A stretch of DNA of 64,000 nt, from assembly GCA_020466095.1 (NCBI GenBank), contig CM035808.1, positions 30,578,959-30,642,958 on the forward strand. Reading direction: 5' to 3'. Below are positions 10,701 through 25,600 of the stretch, piece by piece (the first letter of the stretch is position 1; the number at the start of each line of letters is the position of its first letter). Made by a program: the position numbers and the translations under genes. The notes below the pieces were generated by a model. It was not told the DNA's origin, did not search any database, and saw only the letters and a program-made list of their open reading frames with translations. The stretch comes from Chlorops oryzae (taxonomy: Eukaryota > Arthropoda > Insecta > Diptera > Chloropidae).

Positions 10701-13700
10701 AATAGAATTACTTTGTCCTTCATATCTTACTTCGCGAAGCATTTCAATATGTAAGGCCGACCAAAGTCAACATTAACCCCATGCAGCTGACGTCGTAGTC
10801 TGACAGACCCCGCAAAACAGAAATTCTTGCGTACGTCCGAAGTTACGATCCTTGCGCGCTCTGAATAAAATGCCATTCATTTCAAATTTTCCCTTTTTTC
10901 GCTTGAAAAATATTTACTCTTATAAGAAATAAGGCCAAAAACACGCCAGTCAATCATTTGAAGAGGAAAAACAGTTAAGAGATGAGATGTCTGTTAGACC
11001 CCGCGTCCGTTATGATGTGTTCACGTCAGCTGCAGAGGGTCAAACAAACCGATCTAATGTGCCAAATAAGGTCTGTTTTTCTAAGATCCATCGGTTTGAG
11101 GGTTAATGCTTTAAGCTTTGTTTTGAGCGCAAATGAAAAAGTTATAAAAAGAAACTCAACGTTAAAATCGATTCGATATCTGCAAAAGTTGTTTAAAGCA
11201 CGACTCAGAAATAATAACAAAATAATATATATATATGTATATAAATTATTAAACCGATTTTTGCATTACAATCTAAAAAAAAAAAAAAGGAAAAAATAAA
11301 AATAGACATAACATAAGAACGAGTCATGTACAGTGGAAATGGTATATTCGAGTGCACACTGAGATCGATTGTTTCTTGTGAAAGAAAACTTTTTTTCGTT
11401 TGAAATTTCTTGGAATGTTTGATGCATTTGATGCGGATTAATGTATGTATTTAGAAAAATAGTATACGTGGTTAATTGTTGAAAGAAATTTGAATTTAGA
11501 CAAACTGCTGAAATTTGTTGTTATTGTTGTTTTTCTTGTCATAAAAGTTTACTTGAATCTTGTCGCAAAAACATTGGAGAGTTCATTCATAGCCGCTTGC
11601 CCCACAGCCTGATTTACTTGTCCACGCATACTTTCGGGTATGTAACGGTTAGCACCTGTTTGCTGCGTAATGGCGCCACCAACAGCTCCAGTAACGCGGC
11701 TTTAAAGAGTTTCATTGATAAGGATGAGGAATGTTTTTGTTGTTGCTTAAAATTCATTTTTTTTTTTTTTTTCAAAAGATTCATAAATAGATACATTTTA
11801 AGCCAAACTTTTCGTTATTCTAACGTTTGAAACCCCTTTTTTGAGCTCTCATTTTGATGTCTTTGGTGAATTTGGATAAAAAGGTTGTGTGAATTGATGT
11901 GAATTTGAAAACATTTAATCGAACGAGAAAACCAAAATGAATGAGTGATACTGAGTAGCCAAAAATTGAAATTATGATTTTGCTATGCAACGATAAAGAT
12001 ATGTATAAAAGCTAAATGGCTAAAAAAAAAAGATGCAATTTTTCGCGAATTTTTAGTATAGAGCGTGTCCTAAATCATCACGAAGTTATCTAGCCTTTTA
12101 AAACACAATCTTTTCATAGCGTGATAAGGTACCGATTGCAAAAATCCCAATCAACTTAAAGTATTTCACTTTTAAAATTTGGAATCTGACACTTGATGCC
12201 TGCTGAATACACATCTTTACTAAAATCTTAGTTAAAATTCATGAGCCTTAAGGACTTCGAATATTGAAACTGAAACTATTTATCTTTTAAGAAATGCATC
12301 TTCTCAATTAGGGGCGGATGTTCAAAAAGAACGAGAAGGATGTTAATTTATTGTTCCTGAGGACCTAAGTAAAGACCTATTTTGTGGTTTTGACAAAACC
12401 AAAGTGTTTTAAAAGCGTCCCTTCAGCTACAATTGAGCTTAAGCTCACTAATTTCTTAACTTTAATTCTTACTTTATATTGCTCTTAACTTGTTACTCTC
12501 ATTTAAGTATGCTGAAGATATGCAGAGAGCAGTAATAAGTCATACCAAATTGCAAAATCATAAAAAACAAAAAATTAACGCATAATAAAATTGAAAAGCA
12601 CTTAAAAGAAAATAATAATAAAAAACAAATTAAAGTAATTGAAAATATGTTTGAGTGTTTTGACAACGCCAATGGAGTATTAATTGGATTTTAGTATTAC
12701 AACAGGCAATGAGTGCACACACGAATCCTTATGTTCAGTTAATATGTAAGCATGAAAATTGTTTCGTTTTATTATTACACTTAACTTAAATTAGTACTTA
12801 GAATTTCTACAATTTTATGTGTAATTTTTTTAATTAACAACACAAAAGAAGGTACTTTGTTTTAGTGGCTAACCTAGCAGAAGCCATTATTTTTCATTAT
12901 TCTTTTTATTTTCATTGTTTAACATGCTATGTATGTAATTCTGACAGTTTTCAATGTCATTAACGCGCATGAATTAATCGAAAAATTTCCAATATGCACA
13001 AAGGATAGTGTAGTATAAAATGAGTTTTTGGTTTTTTTTTTCTTTTTTGGTTTATACATCTTCCAATAGTTGCATTATTCTTTTCTATTTGATAATCTGA
13101 CTTTTGAATCCGAAAACATCATGAACTGAACAGCATCCAAACATAGCATTGCAATAAAGCGCATATTTTCTTACTTATTTTATCTTCGTTTTTAACAATT
13201 TCTTTGCAGCATATGTATATATTTATATAAGAATATTTATAACATGTAACAATGAGTTTCTCTTCTTTTCTTTTTGTTTTTTTTCAGTATTTATCTATAC
13301 TGGTAGTGTTTCTTGACTTTAACATCGGATTTTGCATAACTTTAATGACGTCGGATCGATCGCACTAAATTTTAAGCATGTTTCGTTGGAGCTACTTTTT
13401 CTTAACGGCGTCTATATGATTTAAACAGGTTAGTCAGTATGGCGTATGAATCGTATTATATTTTGAACGCACAATGAGTGGTTAGCACACGGAAGCAGAA
13501 GAGAAAAGAAGAAGTTTTTTTTATGTCATTAAAAATTATTAGTAATGAATTCACATAACTGAAAGTCTTTCATCATAAAGTTTACGATATCTCTTTGTAC
13601 ATACATTGGGTGATGGGATTTTTTTTTTTTTTTTTTTTTTTTGTATAAACTGATTCGCCCTACCACAAATCAACTATCAACTGAAAAACTTCGCAAAATT

Positions 13701-16700
13701 CTATATATTTTTCAGTTGAAAATGGCGAAATAATTCACATGATTTTACCTATTCATGTTAGGACAATCGCCAATTGGATGAATGATTTAAGGTTCTTAAC
13801 ATTCTCTACAGATTGATAACTGAATTGGAAATTTAACTAAATTAATGACCATTTAAAAATTCAAGAAATTTACTGCTATCTCTCTTTATATACATTTTTT
13901 TTTTCTAAATATTTATTTGGGCTTTAGGTCACTCACTTTTTCACTTTTTCTGTGAAAAATGTTAATAATTGGCATGTAAATTTTTCATTGAAATTGCAGA
14001 AAAAGTTCTTTTTACAATTTAAATCCAAAACTGGACTGAAAACCTACTTACAGTCGGATTCTAAACATTCACGGGGAATATTTTCCCTGCGGAATTGAAA
14101 AAAAACTCTCCCGTTCTAAACAGAAAACAAGAATTTCGAACATTTTTAAGCAGAGGTCATCACAACATTTTCTTAACTGATGATTAGAATACTTTCTTTT
14201 TTCGCCGAGATAAATTTATATGGAAAGAACTCCCGGGGAATATGCATTTAGAATAGAGCTGTTAAATGATCATTAATTTTCTATTTTTTAGTGGACATTT
14301 ATGTGCAGTCTGAAAACGATAAACTGTAAACTGTATTAAGAAGCATAGGATTTCGAAATATTGAAGTGATGTGCAAAGAAAAGATAAATGTAATAAAGGT
14401 CAAAGAATAATTCTTTCCTTTTGGAACAATTAAATGGTTAATTGAGATTGAATAGTTGTTATTTTATATGAAAAAAAAGTTACGATGTTTACTTTCGTTT
14501 CAAAAAGCAAATGTTTCCTCCTTTCAATTATAGCTATTATTTTTGGAAAAACTTCAGATGAGAGACGCATAAGAATTGTAGGGCAATAGCCATCGAATGA
14601 AAATGAAATTCAATAAAACAAATGAATGGGGTAAAATATTCAAGGAAACCAAAACCAACAGTATATTGTAGTGTGTTACAAATAAATGGTTTGAGTCCCG
14701 GAAAAATATAAGAAATTGTAAATAAATGAAAATAAAACATGAGTAGTTTTGATACACCTGCATTGGTTGCTTTTAAATAAAAACGTTCTTCAAGTCGTTT
14801 TCACTTAAAAACTCAACGAGTGCATTGCGTGAAATATCTAAGAAGAGTGTTCATTAAAAAAGAGGTCCCAACCGTCGAAATAGCTCTAAGCTTGTATAGT
14901 TATCATTTTAATATAGCAATCAGATACTTTACGAAGTTAATATCGATACTAAGTTATCAGAGATCAGATCTATGCGTATTGTCTTTGGTACTTACGTTGG
15001 TAAGAGCGGAGGTGGAAGAGCGCCGCCTGGGCGACCGCCCGGCAATGGTGGAGCACCGCCACCAGGACGATTTGGAATCGCTGGTGCAGGACGACCACTT
15101 GCCGGTGGTGGCGGTGGACCTCGGCCGCCAACACCGCCCATAGAACCCTTAAAAATGAATTCGTTTGTTTGAATGTGTAAGGAAAATGAAACAATTGTTT
15201 ACCTGTGCTGTTGGTGCAGGTTTTCTTGGTCCCCCTGGGCTAGGCGGCGAAAGTCGTGGATTATCAAGTCCACTTGGTAGCCAATCGTTTTTAACTGGCG
15301 GTGGAAGTGGCGATGAAACTGTAGCCATTGCAACATCGCCTATTGAGGAAGAATTTAACATTTTAATTAATTTTTGAAACGGATTACCAAAAAACGGAAG
15401 CAACCCTCGACTTACCAATAATATGTAATGCCTCTTTACAGGCATGATACATGCGCAACATTTCCTCGCGTTTAGTTGCTGATTCTGCTGATTCTTCCAT
15501 CATTTGTGCCTATTCAGAATATATAAAGTGAACATTAATACCCAGAAAAATCGACTCATCGATTTATAACTTTGAGCACGGACCTGGTCACCAGTTGCGT
15601 ACAAATGTGCCAATAATTCACCGTTAATGAAATCCTTGGTGTTATTGATGATGAGCATCATAATGGCTTTGGGAACCATATCGCGTGTGGTCTTTGTGAC
15701 AATTTTCATGTAGGAATCAACCAAATTGCGTATAGTCTCCACTTGACGTTCAAGTTGTGGATCAGCAGAGCTGTCCTCGCTCGACGACTGCTTGCATTGC
15801 ATTGGATTATAATGTTGTCGATGATGTTCAATTGAATTTTTTCGATGAAATTGGATTTTCGAATGTGGAAGGAGAAATGAAAAACACAAAGGCATAAGAT
15901 TTTGGCACAAATGTTATTTACATGGGTTTGCTGCTCTCTTATAATGCATAAAACCAAATAAAGTAGCATAACGAAATAAACACCATTTTACAAATAAAAT
16001 TCAAAAAAAAAAAAAAATAAATAAATAAATAAAAGAAGTTTACGACAGCCATTTATAATCCTTAAACGTTTGCGTATTGTTTTTGGTTAATTTTCAAAGA
16101 ATTATGCTTAACTAAATTCTAATATTTACAGAACTTTTTAAATGAAACTGTATTATTACTTGAAATGTACAGGGTATATTTAGTTTGTTCTTGTTCGGAA
16201 GTAGCATGCTTCTTAATGCTGCTACTTAACAATTACAAAATAAAAATGAAAAATGGAAATAAATATTGAAAAAAAAAAAAAGATACGATTTCTTTTTTTT
16301 TTTTGTGCATGTAACACTTTATGATTTTGTGTCATATTCCAGCTATATATACAAGTCATTATTTGAAACAAGAGGAATAAGGGAACTGGTTTGTGTTGTT
16401 CTACTTGTATGTGCGCATGAGAAAAAGTATTAATAAAAATTAATAAATAAAACACTATTGCAACGACGATGTTTTAAAATCGTCACTGAATAACAAAATC
16501 AGTTTTCCACGTTTCACTTTCGGCAATAAGATAAAAGATTTTTTTCGATTGCCAAAAATTAACATTTCGTAATAGAAATGCTTGGACCCTAAGCCCGAAC
16601 AAATATTAAAGTAATTAAAAATTTAAAAATAAATTTTTCAATTGAAAATTGTTCTTAAAAAAAAATTCCGGTATTTGTAAAAGTCAACACTACGTTTGTT

Positions 16701-19627
16701 TGGAAGAAAGTCAGTCAGGTTTTTAAGTAATAGAATTGAATTTTTTTTTACGAAACAGAAAGGGTCTTCAGGTGAGCTCTGAATTCGGACGGCGTTGCAT
16801 TAAGCGATTCTCTTTGTTATTTTTTTTTTATCAGAACTTGTACATACGCTATTTTCTCCCTGGGAAATCAAGCCGAAAATCGTCGACTTTCAAAGACGAA
16901 ACGCTATCACTTCAGGGGGCAAAAATTAAAAAAGTTTCTCGCTATAGGCAATAAGTGACGCTTGCACAGTCCTCCTTTTGAAATGAGAATAATTAGCATG
17001 GCGGAAGGTCAACATTAAAAACAAAACCCATTGCCATCAATAACTTGAAAGATTTCGATGATCGAGGTATTAAAGTGGCGACTCGTAGATTGATGGTGAG
17101 GGACGTACGGGACGGGATGGTGAGGGACGCTCTTTGTGCTTGCTTGCTCAAAAAAGGTGATTATAAAGGTTCGGTCATACATACAAGGGTTGAACTAAGC
17201 GGTGGTTTATTTCTTTCCTAATAATGAATTGACCAAAGAGTTTTGTTTAGTCCCGTTGAAAGAAGTGTGTAATAATATGACTTTGATGGAGCAGAAATAT
17301 TTTGTTAATCTGATAAACAAGCTTAAATGTGTAGATATGAAGAAATTGGTGACTGACTGGGTTATTATTCATAATAAAAAGAAAATTATTCCCAAAAATT
17401 TGAAGGCATTTCTAAACCATGCTCCATTCTGCAGCCAATTTTCATAAAGAGGTCATATATAATTAATAGGCGGAGTATTTGAATGAGTTTCAATATTTAT
17501 AAACGTATAATTCTTAGGACAAGCGAATCCGATAAAACCTGGTATTAGGATCATAGAAAAATGAAAATAAGGTTAAAGTGCATCGGAAAGTGTTCAATTT
17601 GAATTTTGTGATACACATATTGCTGTTAGTACATAACTGTGTGTTAGATATATTGTGTATGTTTCAATATAGCAAAACTATTAGTAAATTATCAAAATAC
17701 TTTGAACCAAAACAATTGGAAAACAAATCGAAATATCTTAAATTAAACGAAAAGAAGGAACATACTTCTTTCTGCTAATGTCGCGTAACGGTTTTTCAAA
17801 TTATTGCAGGTTTTTGACGATAAAAATAGAGAAGTAAAGTTATAAGTATAAAAAAGAACTTTTTTTTTTTTTCAAATAATATACAAAAAAATATAATTAT
17901 AATAAAATAAGAACACCCAATTAAGCCAATTTATTTTTTGGAAAAATAAAAAGAAAACATAAAAACCCCGAACGACCAAAAATCACCGATTTATAATCTT
18001 ATCAATTTGAATAAATTTTTGATATTTAACCAAAAGTGGGTAAACATTCATATGGGTAGAAATGCATGATAAAAAACACAAACCTCTCTTCCTTCCTGCT
18101 TCAAGTTGTTTAAAAATTTCATAAAACAAAGAAATACAAAGTTATTATTATTTATATAGTTTTTTTTTTTTTTTTGCAAATGAAATTCTATAATGATGAA
18201 TTATTTTAAACTGATTAAATGATGAAAAACTTTGCTGCAACTCTTAAACGGAAACTACATAAACTGTCACAATAGACTCCTACCCCGCTGTCGACTGGTT
18301 TAGCTTTGAGTTCAAAGAAGCCAGCTTGGGCACATGTTAATTTATACAAGAAAAGTTAACATAGATAAGTTTTTTTTTTTTTTGCAGTAGGTTTCATTTA
18401 TAAACAAAGAGTATAGAGCTTAAGGTGCTTCCAGACAATAATAGTAATGAACGCAATGCTATATTATTATCTTTACATTCAATTTGTAAATTCTAGTCTC
18501 GAACTCTTATTATTGCTTCTTATGTGTCTATAATAATAAACACAACTGTCCAATGCTTGCAGCCTCAAGATTGGCATCACCTTTCGCGCAACGCCCGTTG
18601 CTTATAAATGATAATATATGTAAATATATTAAATTTAGGATCTTTAAATTATGCTGTACAATATAAAAAGCTTTTATTCTCAAAAAAAAAAAAAAGGAAA
18701 AAGAAAAAGAAAAAGAAAACGACACATAAAGCAATAGAAAGCTTTCGTTTTCAAATCGAGAGATCCTTTATAAGGAAGAATATAAAACATTGAAGCTTTT
18801 GCAGCAAAATGAAATTTGTTTCGCTGTTTTTCACTCCGAGAAACTAAGGACGATTTGAAGAGTAAAAAGAAAGTAGAAGTAGCTGACTTTCGTTGTCTTA
18901 AAGTATGGGCCAGATTTCTTTGCTCATCTGTATTCAAATATTTATTTATATTTATAGCTCCACATAATATTATTTTGAAGTAATGATATTTTACAGTTTA
19001 AATCGGACCAAGATTATCAGACTTTAATGATATGAATAAGCTGCTTTCAATTATCCAAAAATATAGTTAAATTCAATATAAACACATACCTCTTCACCAT
19101 TCTCTTGGGTCGTTGACTTTTCTGGATAAACACCAGCGCGTAAGAAAGAAGCTTTCCACGATTCAACTTCTTCGACTGTTTCGCAAGACAATTCAAGTTG
19201 CTTATAATCCTATTTTCGATTTAAAAAAAAAAAATAATATTTAATTACAAACATTATATGAATGATTGACAACGAAGAAAATACCTTATAAACGTTGCGT
19301 CCATCAGGACTGAATAAAGCGAATGTGACTCGTCTCGACATGGACATGAAGCCTTGTTCAATATCGCGGAGTTTCAAACCATCCAGTGGCAACATGAACT
19401 TCTTTTCCTTCTCATCTTCGTCCTTGTACCATGAAATACTTTCAGATGTGAGCACAAACCAGTAGGGTCGGGAACCACCTATTAATGTTGTCATTGTGAT
19501 GACGTTGCAAATCGAACGTGTGTTGAAAGATAGCCAAAGCAGCAATAAAAAAGATAGGTACATGTGACAAAACATACATTGAGGATTTGGTTCTTAGTTC
19601 TGAGCATTTGTTGCACATTTGAAGTGT

Positions 19628-19668
<41 letters not shown>

Positions 19669-22600
19669 GCAATGCATTGATTGTTATTATTTTAAAAGAA
19701 ATTGATATCTACAAAGCAGTTGAGGAATTAAAAATTAAACTCATTGGAAATACGTGTAGAAGCACTCTCTATATTGTTCTTTCCTGATTTTCAAATATCT
19801 GACGTACACGTATACGACCAAAATACGAAATAAGGGTCGTTCATTCAGCGTCGAAAAATTTGCTACTTGAGTCCCACTATTATTTTCTTTGTGCAATTTA
19901 ATAAAGTTTGATTTTAGCTATTTCCAAGAAATCGAATTATAATATTTTTTATCCTATTTAATTCCTTCGCATTCAGGCATGCTCTCGAAATCGAATCCCC
20001 ATAAAAACTTGGCAATAAAATACTTTTCAAAGACGTTTCGGAGCTAAAAGTGTTCAAAAAAATATGTAGTGCAACTGAATATTTTTTGAATATTTGTGCA
20101 TTTTATTTTGAATGATAAGCATAAGAACAGTGTGCACGAAAAAATCTATGAATGAGGCACTCACATCCAATTATCCAAAATCAACTGCAAGTATATGTTT
20201 AAGTTCATTTTATTCATTTTGAGTTTATTTTGAAACCGCAAAAAATATTCCATTTCTAGAGCACCCGAAACTGATTCATTCGATTTCTAATTAAATTTCG
20301 ACTCTAAGTGAATTGAAATTCTAGAGCGTGCCTGATTGTCTTTGTTTTCAACTAACACTGAAGTAGAATTCCACCCTAAGCTAACCCAACCCAATCTAAC
20401 CTAGTACTAAAGAGCTATAATCTATGAGATCAGAAGATGCATAACGACCACTATTACTTTCTTTCACGCAGACAAAGGTGCAATTGTAATGATTCCAAAG
20501 AAAAAATCTTCAATTGAATTCATTCAAAGGTAAAGCAACATTACATGAAATTTCACAAATACATTACATGCGCAAAATAAATTGCAAAGAAATATAAATA
20601 ATAATAAAAAAAAAAAAACAACGAATTACAACGAAGGACAATATGAGAAAAAAAATAGGATAATGCTAAGAAAAACGATGCGATTAGAAAATAAAAAAAA
20701 AATACAAACCAAGAAATCGCGGTAAAATATGCACCAAAGCTACAAAATGAACAGAGAAAACGCAATTTAAGGAGAAAAGGACAGAAGAAATGCAAAATAA
20801 AAAAAATTAAAAGATCTCTCGTTCAAATTAGAATATGCCCAAAACAAAAAAAAAAAATCGAAAAATCGAAAAATCAAAAACGCGCGAAGACCTTAATAAG
20901 AAAGTGCTACTTAACTCAGTCTGGCTCAAAATGCAAATGTGAAAAGTGAGTTCATAGAGTAGCCCTACATGATGAAATGCGTTGATTACTGACCTTTCAT
21001 GATGCCCAAATTCTGTATGACCATATAGCCTTTACGTATGACTTGGTTTCCCAGCTGACGAGTTCCGGTTTTATTAGAGTTCTCAGATTTATTTTGAGCA
21101 CTGAAATTGATTGACGCAAATGAAAAAACGAACATTCACAAAAGTTGAAACACAATAGTCCCAGCTTAATTGTACATCACCTGGCTTCGTAAGCTCAAAA
21201 AAGTATAATACAAAATAAAAAAAAAATTTTTTTTTAATAAAAAAAAAAAAAAATAAAACTTTCAGAACATTGCATAATTAAATTTGCCAGAAGTAATCGA
21301 ACGCATTGGAGTTATTCAATTAGGCGGGAACTACTGTACCTATGTACTAAGTATGTATGAAGTTTGTAACTCACTTGGCAAAGCCAATGAAATCTTCATG
21401 ATTGGTATTCATGTAGGCCAGTTCGAAATCAATAAGCAAAAGAATTTGTTCCTTGCAATATTGTTCGCGTTGGCGTATGTGCGTGTTAATAATACGTTCA
21501 GTTTCTTCACGTAAACGCGGATAGCGTGACATCTGCAATTGAGATTATAAATTTTTGATTAAAGTTCATTCTGTCTGCTTGCATTTATACTTTACCTTAT
21601 CTGTGCAGAAGCGCACAACAGCCGACAATTCCTGTACAACTAGATCGACACACTTGATGACAGGCTCCTTCAATTGTGCAATTTGACGTTTAACAATTGC
21701 TTCGAAAGCCATATCAGGCGTAAAGAGACCCACTCGAATACCATGAATATTTCGTATGGCAAATGAAATTTCACGTCGCAGCTCCTTTTCATCGCAAGCC
21801 ATTTTAACAATTTCAAAACGTAGACTGTTGAAGGGAGGAAAATTTTATTTACGTTGCATAATTGATTTAATCGAATGAATGAATGAATGAATTGCTAACC
21901 GTTCATGAAATATGCGATTGATCTTAGCACCGCCAGAGAGCTCATTTGTATTAACTAAAGCTGAACCAGAACCTTCAATAGTACGCTCAAAATCAGACTG
22001 CAGCTGCTGAATCATTCTGAAAAGAATCGAAGTTAACCAACAAAAAATAATGGGAATAATTATATTCTACATCCAATCGAACGTACTGTAACATAGCCTT
22101 TGTCTTAATACTTGGATCATCGGGTCGGAAATGCTTAAATTGTTCGACATCCTTTTCAAGTGCTAACATTTGTTTTTGCAATTTATCACGCAATCCCGGC
22201 AATGTATCACGTATGTGATTTGTTAATTGCTGATTTAAAACACGCTGCAAATATGGAGTTCCCAAGCGATCAGCAATATGACGATAAGATGGATGACTTA
22301 AGAAGAATTTCCGTTCGGCAGCCAATGCCATATGAATATCCTTACGGCCATCGATATCTTTTTGCGAACGGTTTACAACACCAATGTAGCCACGTCGCAG
22401 TGGCAGCAATTTATTTTCAAGTATGTCACGTGCATCCGTACCTTCGTCCATCAAATCGAGTTTTGTTATAACTCCGATTGTGCGTACACCCTGCGGATCG
22501 ACTTCTTTTGCCAATTTCAAGGCATCCGAATTTGCTAAATCCATATTGGCCGGTGTCACAGCCAATATGAGGCATGTCTCCTTTCGTATGAACTGTAATA

Positions 22601-25600
22601 TCATGGCGCGAATTTGTTGTTCGATGTCTGCCGGCTGATCACCAATAGCCACTTTAGTTAAACCAGGCAAATCAATAAGAGTTAAGTTGAGCACATGCGG
22701 CGAATAGACGCGCAAGTTTATTGGAATGTTAGATATGCCCTTATTACTGCCCGTGACACGGTCCGTTTCATCTTCGATCTCTTTACGAATCTCATCGAAA
22801 CTAGCAAACTTTTTACCTTTGCAATGCAAAAACTCGCCATACTCTTTATTCCGAAAATATATATATATATATATAAAAAAAGAAAAGAAATAACGTTATA
22901 ATTACATCGTCAATTGATATCAAAAATGGATTCTTACCCGTTATAGCATTGATAAGCTGTAGAATCAAAGGTCGCCGTGTAACAATTCCAGAGCCTCGGG
23001 GCAAAAAGTCTCTATTGTAAAATAAATAGAAAATTGATGAAATGAGAAAGTGTAATATGTAAGAATTCAAGAAATAAAAATATAAAACAAAAGAGTGGCA
23101 TAACAACCTGAGGGATTACTTGTATCTTCTCCATAAAGAAGCGCCAAATCATGTAATTTTGTTTACTCAAAAAATCCATTTAAAGAAAGGAATTGAAGTT
23201 TCCAATCCTCATTTAATTATTCATTGTGTGCGCTAAGAGTTCTTCGTTAATTAATAGCACTTCTCATCAAGCTTAAAATAATCTTTGAAGAAGCTGATTT
23301 CAAAAGAAATGTCTCGTCATAATTCAATGATTCAACCTTTTAAACTAACAAATGACTCATAAAAGAAACTTAAAAAAAAAAGAAGATTTTAATTTATTTG
23401 GAATGGTTTAATCGAAAAGAAATTTATAAAATACTTATACATATGTAGGTATATATTTTATAATTCGAAATTATTGGAAGCCATTGTGTTATCGATCTAT
23501 AGGCGATAAAAAGTTCAATGCTTTTAAACGATTTCTCAAAAATATAAAACCCCAAAAAGTGTGTCATTTTATGATTTTAGGTTCAAGAAGAAAACATTTT
23601 CAGCTTAATTAAGCAACGAAATTAAGATAAGAGAAAACCTAATGCTAGCTTTTTGAAACTAGGGCAAACTGTTTTAATTCTGAAGAATGGGAAAAGGGCC
23701 GCTACAATAAGCTGCCATGCGTTCAATAGAGCAACATCCGAATTACATTTCCTCTTTTCTCACATGGTATGTTATTACATGAATCAGAAGTTAGAACAAT
23801 GGAATGGACAAATATAGTTGTCCTCCTCTTCAACCATATCGCTCATTTACTTCAAGAATTTCAAATCTCAAAATAAAAAATAAAAATTTTTGAGTTAATG
23901 ATGAGGAAATATTCGGTTTATCATGCCTCATATTGTGTATCACAACTTAGGGACGTTTTCTAATCTTTTTTTTTTATCTGTAAGTTATATTATCCTGATG
24001 ATAATTCCATACAAATTTCATTAATAAGTCAAAGAAAATTAAATTTAACTGGCAGATAGAGCTTAAAAGTAGGATGAGTATATTCTCTGTATGGGAAGAG
24101 AAAAATGTCTTCTTTTCTTTCATCAAAATGCAATGACATTCTTGAATTATGATTTCATGCAAAAATAATTGGAGTAAAAAATTTATTGAGCGTAATAAAA
24201 CCATTCTTAAGGTTTTTCCCTACTTGGAAAGTAAAGCTCTTTTAACAAGTATTTGGCTTTCACTTCCCAAGTGTAGTTGATCAAAAAGTAATTTCAGCAA
24301 GAAAAATGGTTCTTCATAGAAAATTGTTGAGCAAGAAAATTTGCTTCTTCTGGAAGTAAAAGAGCTTTGCTTGCCAAGTGGTGAAGCATATCTAGAAACA
24401 GAGAAGACACTTTCAGCAGAATGAATGGAACATTCGAGTTTTTTTTTTTTTTTTTGCATAATCGAATATTTCTTTTCGCATGTTTGAAAATGGTTTTAAG
24501 AAACGAAAAGAATTTGAATTTAATAATATAAGTTGAATTCGGTTCGTTTGATTTATACTAAAATCTTTTGTTTCCATGCACGATTTTCCATTTAAATTTG
24601 ATGCGATCATCAGTGAGAAAGAATTGATAGTATAAACAATCGAAGAATGCCTGAGAGTAACACAATTGGTTACAACACAGAACCTTTGGGAATCGCGTTA
24701 TTGTACGATTTTATAATTTTCTATATGAAAGTAAATAAAACTTTAATAATATCATTCTGATCATTGGCAAACAAGAACATAAGGTTTTAAAAAATTGAAA
24801 ATCTGAATCATTTCAAATATTATTTTTATATTATTTAAATAAACATTGGATATTTATATTTACCAAATTCGAAATATTACGGTTGGCTTTTATAAACTCT
24901 CTATTCATCCGAAAAATTGTTTATCTTATCAAAGCGATTTTAATTAAACAAAAAAAAAAAAAAAAAAAACAAGCGCCAATTAAACATTTTACAAAAAAGC
25001 TTTCTTTTTATGATAACAACGAACGCATGTCGAAGTAGTTTTATTTTTTATTTATTATTGTTTTTATCAATGTTCCTGATATGTTCACTCTTGTCGAGAG
25101 TTCATTTATTCAAAATTCGCACTCATATTTGAGAAACGAGATAGATATGGGAGGGTGTTGACTTGGACCGGTTATTTGAACGCTCTCCGAATCGGAAGTT
25201 ATTAAAACTAAAGAATTTATCTACTGGAAGCTAATTATGTTAAATAAAACTGAAAGGCTTTCATTTCGTCAAGGTTGGGGAACATTAAGCGTACACCGAG
25301 AGAAAAAGGTAGTTATATTAACTGAAAAAGCAGGTTAAAATAACCGAGTTCACCGTTAATTCTTAGCTTATGTGTAGTAGCGGTCGATTCAACAGTACAA
25401 ACACAGTCAATAGGGATATAACTACCTGATGGTTGATATAACTGTCTCGGGGTTAAATCAACTGTCACCAGCGACTGGGAAAAAAAAATTTATTTTTTGC
25501 TTTGACTTTTTTTTTACCTTCTTTTATTAATATTTTTTTTTTTTTATTAAATTATTATATTTTTTTTTCTTTATTTATTTGTTTCTATTTAAATCTTTTT

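Noticed and set aside
14972..15172. Plus-strand open frame rich in Gly/Pro/Arg
   Set aside because: It is the antisense reading of the shibire proline-rich exon 13.
15500..15910. 136-codon minus-strand frame around shibire exon 10
   Set aside because: Only 15584-15787 is coding; both extensions are intron read-through.
20330..20410. ctaacccaacccaatctaacc string resembling a telomere-like or SINE-tail repeat
   Set aside because: Too short and irregular; no flanking element defined.
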